The notes under the pieces: generated by a model
The model's database searches: none
Told to the model about the DNA's origin: nothing
The model's input: only the letters and a program-made list of their open reading frames with translations
NCBI RefSeq assembly: GCF_037963835.1
Contig: NZ_CP150145.1
Coordinates: 6,076,001 to 6,140,000, forward strand
Source: Paenibacillus sp. FSL H8-0332
GTDB lineage: Bacteria; Bacillota; Bacilli; Paenibacillales; Paenibacillaceae
Direction: 5' to 3'
Length of the DNA: 64,000 nt
Made by a program: the position numbers and the translations under genes
Shown here: positions 21,314 through 31,249 of the stretch, piece after piece
How the letters are laid out: each line of letters begins with the position of its first letter
Position numbering within the stretch: the first letter of the stretch is position 1

Positions 21314-22195
21314 CTATCCCTTCACGCTTCCCAGGACGAGACCAGACACGAAATAACGCTGTAAAAAAGGGTAGACGCACAAGATGGGCAACGTGGCCAG
21401 AATGATCTGCGCGCTCTTGGTCGTGCGCGGTGAGATGCTGGCCAGGAGTGCGGCGTCCTCAGACCTCACATTGCTGAAATCGAAGCTGACAATAATGGAG
21501 CGTAAATAGGTGGCGAGCGGATAGTTCTCGGTCTGGTTCATGAAGATCATTCCGTCAAACCAGCTATTCCAATGCCCTACCATAGCCAGCAGCAGGATGG
21601 TCGCAAAGGCAGGCAACGACAGCGGGAAATATAACCGCCACAGGATGGTCCAGTGTCCGGCTCCATCTATGCGGAAGGACTCATCCAGTTCCCGGGGCAG
21701 TCCTCTGAAGAAATTGATCATCAGAACGATGTTGAAGACCGCCAGGGCTGTCGGCAGGACCAGTACCATCATGGTATCCAGCATGTGGAGGGATTTCACC
21801 TGCATGTACAGGGGAACGATGCCTCCGCTGAACAGGATGGTGAACATGAAAAACCATACATAAAACGTCCGCATGCTGAAATCCCTGTTCTCCCTGGAAA
21901 GGGGGTAAGCCGAAATAAAGGTAACCAGCATCTGCAGGGCGCTGCCCACAAGCACACGGATCACAGCCACGCCCAAGGATCTTAGAAATTCCGGACGGGT
22001 AGCGATAAATTTATAAGCGTCCAGTGAAAAGTCCGACGGAAAAAACCGTACCTTCCCCATCGCCACCGCCGAGGCGGAGCTGAAGGAAATGGCTAACGTA
22101 TTGACAATCGGCGCAATGCAGAGGATTCCCAAGAGAATGAGAAACACTTTGTTGAATACTGCGAACACGGTGCTGCCGTTCAAACGGTATTTCAC
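21314..22195 (-). CDS. CUT1 ABC sugar transporter permease (LplC/YtcP type)
   Basis: A 293-residue inner-membrane permease with six predicted segments and the EAA loop 'ELDESFRIDGAGHWTILWR' that docks the ATPase. It partners the permease just upstream and the binding protein before that. The GTG at 22195 is chosen because AAGGGGG lies 7 bases upstream; an ATG six codons earlier overlaps that site. No ATPase is encoded in the locus, so a shared MsmX-type ATPase is probably used, as in other CUT1 importers of Bacillales. Confidence 0.92.
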   Translation of the reverse strand: MKYRLNGSTVFAVFNKVFLILLGILCIAPIVNTLAISFSSASAVAMGKVRFFPSDFSLDAYKFIATRPEFLRSLGVAVIRVLVGSALQMLVTFISAYPLSRENRDFSMRTFYVWFFMFTILFSGGIVPLYMQVKSLHMLDTMMVLVLPTALAVFNIVLMINFFRGLPRELDESFRIDGAGHWTILWRLYFPLSLPAFATILLLAMVGHWNSWFDGMIFMNQTENYPLATYLRSIIVSFDFSNVRSEDAALLASISPRTTKSAQIILATLPILCVYPFLQRYFVSGLVLGSVKG

Positions 22196-22209
22196 CCTTG
22201 CTCCCCCTT

Positions 22210-23118
22210 TCAAAAAATGCGGTAATCGGCAAACTTATAAGCCATATAATAGGAAACTGAAATAAGTACTCCGGATACCAGCGATTTAAACAGTCCTACG
22301 GCTGTCGCTACGCTGTACTGCGCCTGATTAAAGGCCAGCCGGTAGACCAGCGTATCCAGGATATCGCCGGAATCGACCACCAGCGGATTGAGCAGCATGA
22401 ATACCTGTTCGAACCCGGCGTTCAGCACATTGCCCAGACTGAGAGTAGCCAGAAGAATGATTGTGGGACGAATGCCGGGCAGCGTAACATGCCAGATCTG
22501 CCGCCAGCGGCTGGCTCCGTCAATCATGGCTGCTTCATACAAATCCGGATTAATGGAGGTTAGCGCAGCCATATAGATAATCGTATTGAAGCCAAAGTTC
22601 TTCCACACTTCAGTAGTGACCAGTACGCCGGGGAACAGCCGGTTGCTGGACAGGAAGCCCACCGGCTCTCCGCCAAAGGCCTGGATGAGGCTGTTAATCA
22701 CCCCCTCCAGACTGAGGACATCCAGAATGATGCCGCCGAGCACCACCCAGGACAGGAAATAAGGCAGGTACATCGCAGTTTGCAGCACCCGTTTCAGCTT
22801 CTGGCCGCGCATTTCGTTCAGCAGCAGCGCAACAACGATAGGCACAATCAATGAAAATACAATTTTCAAAATCGAGATATAGATCGTGTTATACATGACT
22901 TGCCCGAAGCGGGGCATGGAAATAATATATTTGAAATTGTCCATCCCGACCCACGGACCCGCAAGCCAGCCCTTGAACACGCTAAAGTTCTGGAAGGCCA
23001 TGACAATCCCCATCATCGGGATATAGCAGAATAGAACAGCCAGTATAATTCCCGGTATCAAAAACAAATGGTACGGTAATTCATGTCTGAAGCGGCTCTT
23101 CAGGTGCGATGCTCTCAC
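22210..23118 (-). CDS. CUT1 ABC sugar transporter permease (LplB type)
   Basis: A 302-residue permease with six membrane segments; the first contains 'LFLIPGIILAVLFCYIPMMG'. The EAA loop is 'DLYEAAMIDGASRWRQIWH'. The GTG at 23118 has AAAGGGG nine bases upstream. It forms the heterodimeric channel with the downstream permease for oligosaccharide import delivered by the lipoprotein encoded upstream. Confidence 0.92.
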   Translation of the reverse strand: MRASHLKSRFRHELPYHLFLIPGIILAVLFCYIPMMGIVMAFQNFSVFKGWLAGPWVGMDNFKYIISMPRFGQVMYNTIYISILKIVFSLIVPIVVALLLNEMRGQKLKRVLQTAMYLPYFLSWVVLGGIILDVLSLEGVINSLIQAFGGEPVGFLSSNRLFPGVLVTTEVWKNFGFNTIIYMAALTSINPDLYEAAMIDGASRWRQIWHVTLPGIRPTIILLATLSLGNVLNAGFEQVFMLLNPLVVDSGDILDTLVYRLAFNQAQYSVATAVGLFKSLVSGVLISVSYYMAYKFADYRIF

Positions 23119-23136
23119 AATAGGCTACCCCTTTCA

Positions 23137-24759
23137 TCACAAGCTGGCATTGATCTCGTCCAGAATCTGCTGGCCGCCCAGCTTGTGCCACTCGGATACG
23201 AAGGTATCGAAGGCGTCAATAGGCTCCGCACCCATGATGATCTTCGTAAAAATTTCACGTTCATAATCGCCCAGAATGCCCATTTTGTTCAGCATCGTTT
23301 CCGTGGTGCCTCCATAAGCCTGGGGAATCAGATGATCCGTGCCATAGCCCTCCACAATCGTTTTGAAGGCTTTGACCTGGTGATATTCCATATAGCCGGT
23401 CCCCTTGCCGTCCAGATAAGCTACGCTCGGTTCGTATTTCCCCGTCTCGGTCAGAGCCTGATCCAGCTTGCTGGGATCGCGCTTCTCGATGGCTTCGATC
23501 AGGTATTCCAAAGATTTCACGGTAGCATCATCGGTCGTAAGAGTCCGGGCCAGAGACAAGTGCCCCTGTTCCACAATGGTCTGCCCTTTTTCGAAAGCAA
23601 AGAATTTCTTGACCTCGGGATCATTCCGGTTCGGACCGTAAGCCATCTCGTTGTAATCATTTAATAATTGGACGAGAATTTCGGGATGCTTATAGTCTTT
23701 GTTCACCGCATAGTAGCTCACCACGGTTGTGCCTACATTGGCAAATACATCCTCGCCGTCGGCGCTTGGGGCCGCCAGTGGAGTCCAGACCATATCCGGC
23801 TGGCCCTCCAGGCCCGTACCGTACATGTATACGTTCCAGCAGCGTCCATAGCTGATGCCGTATTTGCCGCCGCTGACCTCCTCCGTTACCTTGGTCGTAT
23901 CCTTCATGCCAAACTCAGGATCAATCAGGCCGGCCTGATACATTTCTCTGAGCTTAGCCAAGGCATTCTTCATTTCAGGCTGCACGCTGCCGTAGGTGAT
24001 CTTGCCGTCATCTCCTTTGAGCCAGCTCTGCGGATAGGCATGGTATCCGTTGAAGAATCCGGTGGTGGAGGTAATCCCGTCGAATAGCCAGTTGCTGAAC
24101 GCCAGCCCGCCGGTGTCGTCGATGCCGTTGCCGTCCGGGTCCTGTTCCTTGAAGGCCTTGGCTACCTTAATTACATCGTCGATGGTCTTCGGCACAGGCA
24201 GGTTCAGCTTATCCAGCCAGTCCTGACGCACCCACAGCAGACTAGGTTCATAGATGACTGAGGTCGTGTAAGGCAAAGCCATGAGCTTGCCGTCAAAGGT
24301 AGCCGAATCCATCGCAAGGCCGCCGTCACCGGTAAGAATCTCCTTCGTCAAATCAGAAGCATGCTCCTCGAAAACATCGGTCAGATCCGCTGTCATACCG
24401 GCTTTTACCATGGTCTCCAGCTGGTTGGTGGAGGCTTCAATGACGATATCCGGGATTGAGCCCGAGGCAATAACGATATTCAGCTTCTCATTGTATTCAT
24501 TCTGCAGAGCGGTCCATTCGTGTATGACATTCAGATTGAACTTGTCAGCATAATGCCGGTACCAGATGTTGTTCGCAAAATCATCCCCTGCGGGATATCC
24601 CCAGGTGGGCAGGGAATAACGGCCTACCCGCAGGTCAATGGGTTGCTTCGGATCGGCACTGGAGCTGGCAGTGTCTTTGGTATTGGTATTGGATGGTGAG
24701 CTGCAGGCTGTCAGGGCCAAAAGAACGGTACTAATCGATAAAGCGGCAATTTTTCTCAT
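23137..24759 (-). CDS. Extracellular solute-binding lipoprotein (LplA type)
   Basis: A 540-residue sugar-binding lipoprotein. The signal peptide ends in the lipobox LTAC with C19 as lipidation site, followed by a serine/threonine-rich linker. The mature part has the family elements 'WYRHYADKFNLNV', 'GKLMALPYTTSVIYEPSLLWVRQDWLDKLNLP' and 'DPDGNGIDDTGGLAFSN'. It lies 18 bp before the LplB-type permease and is presumably the loading protein of that importer. A paralogue lacking the lipobox is encoded at 29508-31151. Confidence 0.93.
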   Translation of the reverse strand: MRKIAALSISTVLLALTACSSPSNTNTKDTASSSADPKQPIDLRVGRYSLPTWGYPAGDDFANNIWYRHYADKFNLNVIHEWTALQNEYNEKLNIVIASGSIPDIVIEASTNQLETMVKAGMTADLTDVFEEHASDLTKEILTGDGGLAMDSATFDGKLMALPYTTSVIYEPSLLWVRQDWLDKLNLPVPKTIDDVIKVAKAFKEQDPDGNGIDDTGGLAFSNWLFDGITSTTGFFNGYHAYPQSWLKGDDGKITYGSVQPEMKNALAKLREMYQAGLIDPEFGMKDTTKVTEEVSGGKYGISYGRCWNVYMYGTGLEGQPDMVWTPLAAPSADGEDVFANVGTTVVSYYAVNKDYKHPEILVQLLNDYNEMAYGPNRNDPEVKKFFAFEKGQTIVEQGHLSLARTLTTDDATVKSLEYLIEAIEKRDPSKLDQALTETGKYEPSVAYLDGKGTGYMEYHQVKAFKTIVEGYGTDHLIPQAYGGTTETMLNKMGILGDYEREIFTKIIMGAEPIDAFDTFVSEWHKLGGQQILDEINASL

Positions 24760-24800
24760 GATTTTGCTTCCCCCTCATATTCGGTTTCTGCATGATCTCT

Positions 24801-27800
24801 TTATTGCACAATCAGAGCCGGCTGGCCCCAGAAGGCCCTGTCATATCCGTAGTCGCCCAACGAATCAGTGATCAGGGTAATGATGACCGAAGTTCCGGCA
24901 TATTCGGCCAGCGGGATACTGAACGGCGTCCAGGCCCCGCCTGGCATGATATCCTGCGACCACTTTACCGTTCCGTTCACCGCTATGCGGAAGCCGGCGC
25001 CCTGGGAGCCCTCCGATCCGTCCTTAATGCCGGCGAATCCCTGCAGTACAGCCTGCGTGTCTGCGGGCAAATTCAAGGCATATTCAATATGCGTCTGCCC
25101 GTGCTGCGGCGGGTGGGCATCCAGCCCCTGCTTCTCAACACCGAGTACAGAGCCGCTTCCCGGGAATCCGCCGAACGGAGACTGGGCTTGCCCTTCGCTT
25201 CCGTCCTCGAACACCAGGCTCGAATGATATGGAGCGCCGGGTAACGATAAGGGCAGCTGCACAGGAGCAGACACGTTGTGAATCAGATACACCGTACCCG
25301 AGGCAGGTGCTGTAATTTCGTAGTGATTGTTACCTAGACTTACAGACGAGGCTGCTCCGTAGCTGGATTGCACCACAGTTAAGGGCAGCGGGCTGTTCAC
25401 CTTGAAGCTTACGCTGCGGTTGCCGCCGTAAGTTGCGACGGCTACTGTCGGCGCCACCCATACGGCAGAATCATTGTCCACCGTCACACCGGGATGCGTC
25501 TCCAGCCGGAGGGTCACTTCTTTGCCTGCGAATTCCGACAAATCCAGCTCCATGGCTGTAGGTGAGGCGCTTCTGCTGAACTGCTCTTCACTCAGCACCG
25601 TACGGTCCCCAGGCGCTTCTGCCTTATCCCAAGCGGATACCTTGAAGGTGACACCGTCACTGCTCGCAACATTCTGCTCGGAGCCCAGCTGCACACCGGC
25701 TTGAAAGCTCGCTGCCGCTGCTGCAGGCAGATTGATATCAAATTCCAGCCAGGTATGCCCGCCCTGCCACTGTCCTGCGTAAGGCGGATGGGCCAGGATC
25801 CGGTCGCCCCAGTGCTGCACAGTTCCTCCTCCGGGGAAGGAGTAGGAGAATCCGCCCGTGGTAGGGAACGGGGCAGCGGTTGTATGGACGGTACCGTCTC
25901 CCAGAACCTCTCCTGCTCTAACCGGTCCCTCGTAATTCAGCAGATCTATATCCCCGAACTGAAGCTTGTCGTCCATAACGATGGTGGTGTGGGTGGAGCG
26001 GCTGGACAGCCGTTTTAGCGCCACATCCTCCGGCCACTCATAGACATGGAATCCCTCGGGATCGCGGACCTGGTTCAAATACAGATACGTTTTGTCCGGG
26101 TCCAGCCCGAACAGCTTCTGTTCGTCATAGAGCAGCCACCCCGGAATGCTTCCCGGCAACGGATAGGTCTCTGCCCCGTACAAATAACGCATGATGTCGG
26201 TGCCCCCGCCGGAAGGGTTCCCGTCGTAGGCGGTCAGCTTCTCGCCATAGGAATCGCGGACATATTTGGCACTGCCGCCGTTTGCTGTCCTGAAAGCAAA
26301 CAAAGTGGGATCTGACATATTGCTGAAATCGGCTGTAGGCTGTGCGCTCTGGTACCAGCCCGCTTCATCCAGCAATTGTTCCATCAGCGGGGTAGGATTG
26401 GCGATCTGGCCCAGATTAGGTCTTGTGAGCATCGGAATGGCCCCGAGCCGGTTCTGAACGACCTTATGCCAGGCCATGAAATAATCCTCCGTGATCGGGT
26501 TCGCATGATCAGGATGACCATAAATGGTCGTATACGGGGCAAAAATCGCTGAGCTGGCCGGAACCACCTGATTGATTTTGCTGTCATCCCACGTTCCGCT
26601 CGCGGAGAAGATGCCATAGGCATGGCGCTGCGCAAAGGACTCATAGCGTGTCGTGATTTCATTCAAGCTCTCCCCGCCCAAGGCGATATCCGGCAGCGCT
26701 TCTCTAAGCTCGCGGTGCAGGGCGATATTGCCTTGCATCATGTTGTTGCCGTCAATCAGGCCGTTGGCATCGTTATACATGAGCAGCGACTGGTCCAGAT
26801 GCAGCGCGTCCGGTCCGACCTCATTCACCAGGGCAGTCATCTTGTTAACGAAGAGTTCCCGCCACGCCTCCGCCGCCGGATTAATAACGGCAAATGAAAT
26901 CTGTTCCGATCCTGCTGTATACTCCCAGCGCTTCCGCTCCAGCGTGAACGGATCCTTCACCTGATAGGGCTGCATCTGTGTATAATTCTCGTTGTTAAAC
27001 GATGTTCCGAATATATTGACATACAGCATCACGCGGAATCCCAGCGCCTGAGCAGCGTCGATCCTGGCTGCGATATCCGGCTTAGGCTCATAATTGGGAA
27101 AATTCACATCATAGGGGTCCGCTCTCCAGCCGGGAACAACCAGCAGCGTCCGCTCCGCATCTACCCGCTGTGCAAGCTCCTCCAGCATCGGCTGGTCTTC
27201 CAGATCGGTCAGTACCGTGAATCCGATATCCTTCGCCCAATCCGGTGCCTTCGCGGAAGATTCAGCTAACCCAAAGGCGCCATCTGCCCACTCCCGGTAC
27301 ATCGCCGATCCTTTTGCCCAGTCACCGGCGTAGGCTTTAAGCCGCCAATCCGTGGAGACTGACTTGGTCGTTTGCTGAAACGGAGCGGGCGATTGCGTCT
27401 CTATTCCAACATAGAAGCTGCCATTCTCATGCTTCACATGCAATGTTTTGAAGAAATCGGCATTGTCATCCGCATGAACCAGCAGTCCGCCCTCTGCCCC
27501 CTGCACAAGAAACATCTGCGCCTCCCAGACATCGGGATAGGTGAACTGGGAGAAGCCATAGGCGGCGTCCGGTGATTCGGCAGTGAGCCGGATCCCGCCC
27601 AGTGCAGGAATAATCAGATCATACGTATCGGGGATAATGAATCCCCATTGCACGCCCGATATACCTGGTTGCACTGTCTGCGCATGTTGGCTGACGGTCA
27701 AGGTACCGTCATATTTACGGGCAACCGTCGTTTCCAGCTCAGCCAGCGAAGTGCCCGACCCCCAGGTGTGTTCATAGGTGACATGCCCTCTCTTCGCTGA

Positions 27801-28043
27801 AACGGTGGAAGTTGCCGTATCATTCCACAGATTGTTCTGCGCCAGATGGCGGATACCGGTCAGCTTGCCTTCGTTGCCGCGGGCCAGATTTATCGTTCCA
27901 TAGGTGAAGTCGATGGCGGCCGTGCCGGAATCAATCGTCACCTTCACATTAGCTGTATCTGCAAAACTAAGACCCGGCAGACTGCCACACCAAAGGATAC
28001 ACGCCACACATACCATCACTGTTCTTCTGACAACATGGATCAT
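24801..28043 (-). CDS. Secreted DUF6259 family putative glycoside hydrolase with two C-terminal beta-sandwich modules
   Basis: A 1080-residue exported protein. A signal peptide is visible at the N terminus (about 1-28, ending near LSFADTA). The body resembles the DUF6259 barrel, with 'YVNIFGTSFNN', 'DALHLDQSLLMYND' and 'GGESLNE'; the aspartate in HLDQ is a candidate catalytic residue. Two related C-terminal modules follow: one around 700-880 ending 'NDSAVWVAP', one around 960-1080 ending 'DRAFWGQPAL'. Both have a 'FAG/YAG...V.L.L.T' strand pattern, as in carbohydrate-binding jelly rolls. It has no cell-wall anchor. Its substrate is unknown; the locus suggests a plant polysaccharide. This is the largest gene of the locus. 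Confidence 0.72.
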   Translation of the reverse strand: MIHVVRRTVMVCVACILWCGSLPGLSFADTANVKVTIDSGTAAIDFTYGTINLARGNEGKLTGIRHLAQNNLWNDTATSTVSAKRGHVTYEHTWGSGTSLAELETTVARKYDGTLTVSQHAQTVQPGISGVQWGFIIPDTYDLIIPALGGIRLTAESPDAAYGFSQFTYPDVWEAQMFLVQGAEGGLLVHADDNADFFKTLHVKHENGSFYVGIETQSPAPFQQTTKSVSTDWRLKAYAGDWAKGSAMYREWADGAFGLAESSAKAPDWAKDIGFTVLTDLEDQPMLEELAQRVDAERTLLVVPGWRADPYDVNFPNYEPKPDIAARIDAAQALGFRVMLYVNIFGTSFNNENYTQMQPYQVKDPFTLERKRWEYTAGSEQISFAVINPAAEAWRELFVNKMTALVNEVGPDALHLDQSLLMYNDANGLIDGNNMMQGNIALHRELREALPDIALGGESLNEITTRYESFAQRHAYGIFSASGTWDDSKINQVVPASSAIFAPYTTIYGHPDHANPITEDYFMAWHKVVQNRLGAIPMLTRPNLGQIANPTPLMEQLLDEAGWYQSAQPTADFSNMSDPTLFAFRTANGGSAKYVRDSYGEKLTAYDGNPSGGGTDIMRYLYGAETYPLPGSIPGWLLYDEQKLFGLDPDKTYLYLNQVRDPEGFHVYEWPEDVALKRLSSRSTHTTIVMDDKLQFGDIDLLNYEGPVRAGEVLGDGTVHTTAAPFPTTGGFSYSFPGGGTVQHWGDRILAHPPYAGQWQGGHTWLEFDINLPAAAAASFQAGVQLGSEQNVASSDGVTFKVSAWDKAEAPGDRTVLSEEQFSRSASPTAMELDLSEFAGKEVTLRLETHPGVTVDNDSAVWVAPTVAVATYGGNRSVSFKVNSPLPLTVVQSSYGAASSVSLGNNHYEITAPASGTVYLIHNVSAPVQLPLSLPGAPYHSSLVFEDGSEGQAQSPFGGFPGSGSVLGVEKQGLDAHPPQHGQTHIEYALNLPADTQAVLQGFAGIKDGSEGSQGAGFRIAVNGTVKWSQDIMPGGAWTPFSIPLAEYAGTSVIITLITDSLGDYGYDRAFWGQPALIVQ

Positions 28044-28079
28044 TACCTATCCCCTCTCTTCATCCGGAATGGAATGGAC

Positions 28080-29498
28080 CTACATTGCAAACTGCCTGGT
28101 AATGAATTCCGCACTCCCCTCACTCACGAACAGCCCCATCCCTCCTTGCTGGAAATCATACAGCCGTGTGCTTAACGCAAGCTCCTCGTTCACATAGACT
28201 ACGCATACCTGATCTTCCAGATATATGCTTAACGAGCAGGCGGTTCCCGGCAGCAATTGCAGCGGCCGCTCCATGCCGACGGCGTAGGGGACATCTCCCT
28301 TCCTCGGCCACTGGTCAACAACAATCCGGTTACGGCCCGGCTCCAGCCGGATCATATACCCCTGCCCGAACTCCTGATCGGTCCGCAGAATAATGCCGCA
28401 GCCCCGGGTGCCGGGAGCGAACGTTATCGTCGCCTCCAGCTTGCAGGCGCCGTCCGGTAATGGCCCCGCATAGGCACCGGCGAAGGAATCGGTTGCCGTA
28501 ACCGCAGCCGTGCTGCCGCTGAACTTCCAGCGTCCGAGCACTTCGGTGAAGGATAAAGCGCTTTCCTGATTAAACGCAGCATTCAGGGTATCCGGCACTT
28601 TTACAAGCAGCGCACCATCCGTGCCCTGTACGACTTCATGCACAACCAGATGTCCGCCCCATTGCCAGGTGCCCCCGTCATGCTCGCCTTCCCGCGTCGG
28701 GTTCCATCCGAAAGCATAACGCCGCTCACCGTCGGTCCAGGTCTTGGCGGCATAGAATGCCCGGGTATCAAGTGCATCGTTCTCGGGTGCCAGCCAAGGC
28801 CCCTGCAGCGAGCGGCTCATCCGGTAATGCGTGACCGTACGGTCCGAGAATGTCGAGTACAGAAGGTACCACCAGTCCCCCATCCGGAACAGGTCCGGGC
28901 ATTCGTGAGTCGTATACAAGTAGGGAGCCCAGAACGGATCGCGTACCTCCCAGCTGGTCAAGTCCTTGGAGGCGCATAGGGCAACGCAGCCGCGGCGACC
29001 CGCGGGGCCCTTCTTCAACCGGGCGGCAAGGAGCATCCAATATTCCCCCGCCTCCTCGTTCCAGAATACAAACGGATCACGCCAGTCATGCTCCTCGTAG
29101 CCCTCCGTTGGTGCGAAGAAGGCATCCTCCGGCCGTTTTTCCCAATGTACAAAATCGCTGCTGACCGCATGCATCACTGCCTGCTGCGCCTTGCCCTCTG
29201 CCGGAAAATGAAAATTGTTGCCGGTATAGAAAATATGATACAGTCCGTCTTTCTTCAGCACGCATCCCGTATAGATATACAGGTCCTGCTCGGATACCGC
29301 GCCCCTCGGCAGAACCTCTCCGTATTCCTTGTAGTGAATGAAATCCCGGGTCCCCAGCAGAAACCAGGGCGTGCCTTCACCGTGTCCTTCCCTGTCGCGC
29401 CAATCTTTCAGATACAGCAGCTTGAACTCGCCGTCTTCATAGAACGGGATAACGTCGGCCAGCCAGCCGTCTTCAGGCTTGTAGAATAATTTGCTCAT
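28080..29498 (-). CDS. Clan GH-J glycoside hydrolase, GH32-like
   Basis: A 472-residue protein with a five-bladed propeller of the GH32 type and a C-terminal beta-sandwich. The three acidic signatures of the clan are present: D15 in GWLAD, R140-D141-P142 in WRDPF, and E199-C200 in HECPDLF. Known members hydrolyse sucrose, fructans or similar beta-fructosides. No signal peptide is visible, so it should act in the cytoplasm after import. It could instead be a divergent GH43-type enzyme, since both share the propeller, but the ECP motif favours GH32. Why a fructosidase-like enzyme sits in an arabinose/xylose-like locus is not obvious. Confidence 0.8.
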   Translation of the reverse strand: MSKLFYKPEDGWLADVIPFYEDGEFKLLYLKDWRDREGHGEGTPWFLLGTRDFIHYKEYGEVLPRGAVSEQDLYIYTGCVLKKDGLYHIFYTGNNFHFPAEGKAQQAVMHAVSSDFVHWEKRPEDAFFAPTEGYEEHDWRDPFVFWNEEAGEYWMLLAARLKKGPAGRRGCVALCASKDLTSWEVRDPFWAPYLYTTHECPDLFRMGDWWYLLYSTFSDRTVTHYRMSRSLQGPWLAPENDALDTRAFYAAKTWTDGERRYAFGWNPTREGEHDGGTWQWGGHLVVHEVVQGTDGALLVKVPDTLNAAFNQESALSFTEVLGRWKFSGSTAAVTATDSFAGAYAGPLPDGACKLEATITFAPGTRGCGIILRTDQEFGQGYMIRLEPGRNRIVVDQWPRKGDVPYAVGMERPLQLLPGTACSLSIYLEDQVCVVYVNEELALSTRLYDFQQGGMGLFVSEGSAEFITRQFAM

Positions 29499-29507
29499 GC
29501 TGCTCGT

Positions 29508-31151
29508 TCACTCTCCTCCATACGGTTCATTAATTTCTTCCAGGATCGCTTTACCGCCAAGCCGGTTCCAATCCTTTACGAATCTATCGAATTCATCAAT
29601 GGAAACCGCCCCCATAATAATTTTGGTGAAGGTTTCTTTCTCGAGTCTGTCCAGCATGGCCCACTTCTCTGTCATCGTAGGGGTCTGTCCTCCGAAGGCA
29701 GTCATCAGCAGCCGGTCGCCGCTATAGTGGTCCATGGTCGTCTCGAACCCGAAGTATTGATGGGCAACGGCCCAATTATCCATATTTCCGGTTGTCAGGT
29801 AATCAAGGGTCGGCCCGTATTTGTCGGTTTCGGTGAGCGCATCCTTCAGCAGGCTTCCATCCTCGTTCCTGATAGCCTCGCGCAGTAACGACAACGACTC
29901 TGCCACATCCTCGTTGGATACACCGGATTGGACAAAGGACAGCCTGGAGGTGTTGATCCGTCCGCCGGCTTCTTCCACAGTAATGAATTCGCCTTCGCCG
30001 CGTCTGGAGCCATGAACCACCTCTTCATGCAGGTTCAGCATTTTCACTACAGCCTCCGGGTGCTGATAGCCTTTGCGCACTACGACATATCCGCTGGCCG
30101 AGAAGCCTACGCTGGCCTTGGCCGGCACGCCATCCACCGAAGGCACCGCATACGGCTTCCACTCCATTCCGGGGTTTTGCCGTACCGCATCCAGGAATAC
30201 ATAGGGATTCCAGTTGGCGCCGAACGTCATGCCGAGCTTGTTCGCGGCGATATCCTCCACTACCTGGTCGCTGTCCTTGACACCGAATTCCCGGTCCAGC
30301 TGCCCGCTCCTGTACATCTCCTGAAGCTTGCCCAGCGCACGCTTCATCTCCGGCTGTATGGAACCGTACATCACTTGACCGTTCCCGTCCTTGATCCAGG
30401 TCTGCGGATAAGCATGATACGCATTGAAGAATCCGGTAACCGAGGCAATGCCGCCATACAGGTAATTATTGATGGCCAGGCCAAAGGTATCCTGCCGGTT
30501 GTTGCCGTCGGGATCTTGCCGCGTAAATGCATCAGCAATCGCAAACACCTCCTCCAGCGTTTTGGGCTCAGGCAGACCTAATTTGTCCAGCCAGTCCGTA
30601 CGCACCCACAGCAGATTGGCTTCGTAGATCGGAGCATTGACGATGGGAATGGCCAGCAGTTTGCCGTTGAACGTGGCGGAAGCCAAGGCCGCACCGCCGT
30701 CTCCCAGCTGTAGTTTTTTGGTGCGGCCGGAGGCGTAACGCTCATAGACCGCCGTCAGATCTTCCAATTGATCCGCATCCGCCAGCTGTTTGAGCTGGCC
30801 TGCGGAGACGGAGAACATCTCCGGCAGACTGCCCAATGCGATCAGGACATTCAGCTTGCGGCTGTACTCGCCCGGCAGGGCGGTCCAATCGTGTTCAATT
30901 TCGATGCCCAACAGGTTGCGGTACTCCCGGTACCAGATATTATCTTCAATGCTGTCACCGCCGGGATACGTCCAGGTCTGATCGACCGGACGAGCGATAT
31001 GAAGCTGAATCGGCGGATCGTATTTTCCAAACAGGTAGACTTCATGTTCCGCAGAGTTCAGAATTATGCCCGTTCCGGGACTGCTCGCGCTTAGCAGCAG
31101 CGACAGAACGATTCCGTAAGACGTCAAGACTGCCAATCTCTTTCCCTTCAC
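29508..31151 (-). CDS. Extracellular solute-binding protein without lipobox cysteine
   Basis: A 547-residue paralogue of the 23137-24759 lipoprotein: it has the same 'DIEDNIWYREY', 'GKLLAIPI..APIYEANLLWVRTDWLDKLGLPEP' and 'QDPDGNNRQDTFGLAINN' blocks. The N terminus is a signal sequence ('VLTSYGIVLSLLLSASSP'), but the position expected for the lipobox cysteine is serine, and no cysteine occurs in the first 40 residues. It may be released or held by its uncleaved signal. It is the first gene after the YesM/YesN pair and has its own likely promoter. A role in presenting ligand to the sensor kinase is inferred. GTG start with AAGGGGG seven bases upstream. Confidence 0.87.
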   Translation of the reverse strand: MKGKRLAVLTSYGIVLSLLLSASSPGTGIILNSAEHEVYLFGKYDPPIQLHIARPVDQTWTYPGGDSIEDNIWYREYRNLLGIEIEHDWTALPGEYSRKLNVLIALGSLPEMFSVSAGQLKQLADADQLEDLTAVYERYASGRTKKLQLGDGGAALASATFNGKLLAIPIVNAPIYEANLLWVRTDWLDKLGLPEPKTLEEVFAIADAFTRQDPDGNNRQDTFGLAINNYLYGGIASVTGFFNAYHAYPQTWIKDGNGQVMYGSIQPEMKRALGKLQEMYRSGQLDREFGVKDSDQVVEDIAANKLGMTFGANWNPYVFLDAVRQNPGMEWKPYAVPSVDGVPAKASVGFSASGYVVVRKGYQHPEAVVKMLNLHEEVVHGSRRGEGEFITVEEAGGRINTSRLSFVQSGVSNEDVAESLSLLREAIRNEDGSLLKDALTETDKYGPTLDYLTTGNMDNWAVAHQYFGFETTMDHYSGDRLLMTAFGGQTPTMTEKWAMLDRLEKETFTKIIMGAVSIDEFDRFVKDWNRLGGKAILEEINEPYGGE

Positions 31152-31208
31152 TTCTTATCCCCCTTCAATCTTGGAGGAGCTTCGTGAAAGTTCGCCTTAT
31201 TTAGCATT

Positions 31209-31214
31209 ATTATA
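31209..31214 (-). promoter_or_regulatory. Putative activator-dependent promoter for the solute-binding protein operon
   Basis: A perfect TATAAT (31214-31209) on the minus strand in the 98 bp gap after the yesN-like gene, about 58 bp upstream of the binding-protein start. No recognisable -35 lies 16-18 bp upstream, which fits a promoter that needs the AraC-type response regulator. Confidence 0.45.
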
Positions 31215-31249
31215 GGCTCTCTTCCCCTGGCCCCTCTACTCGCCGATTT

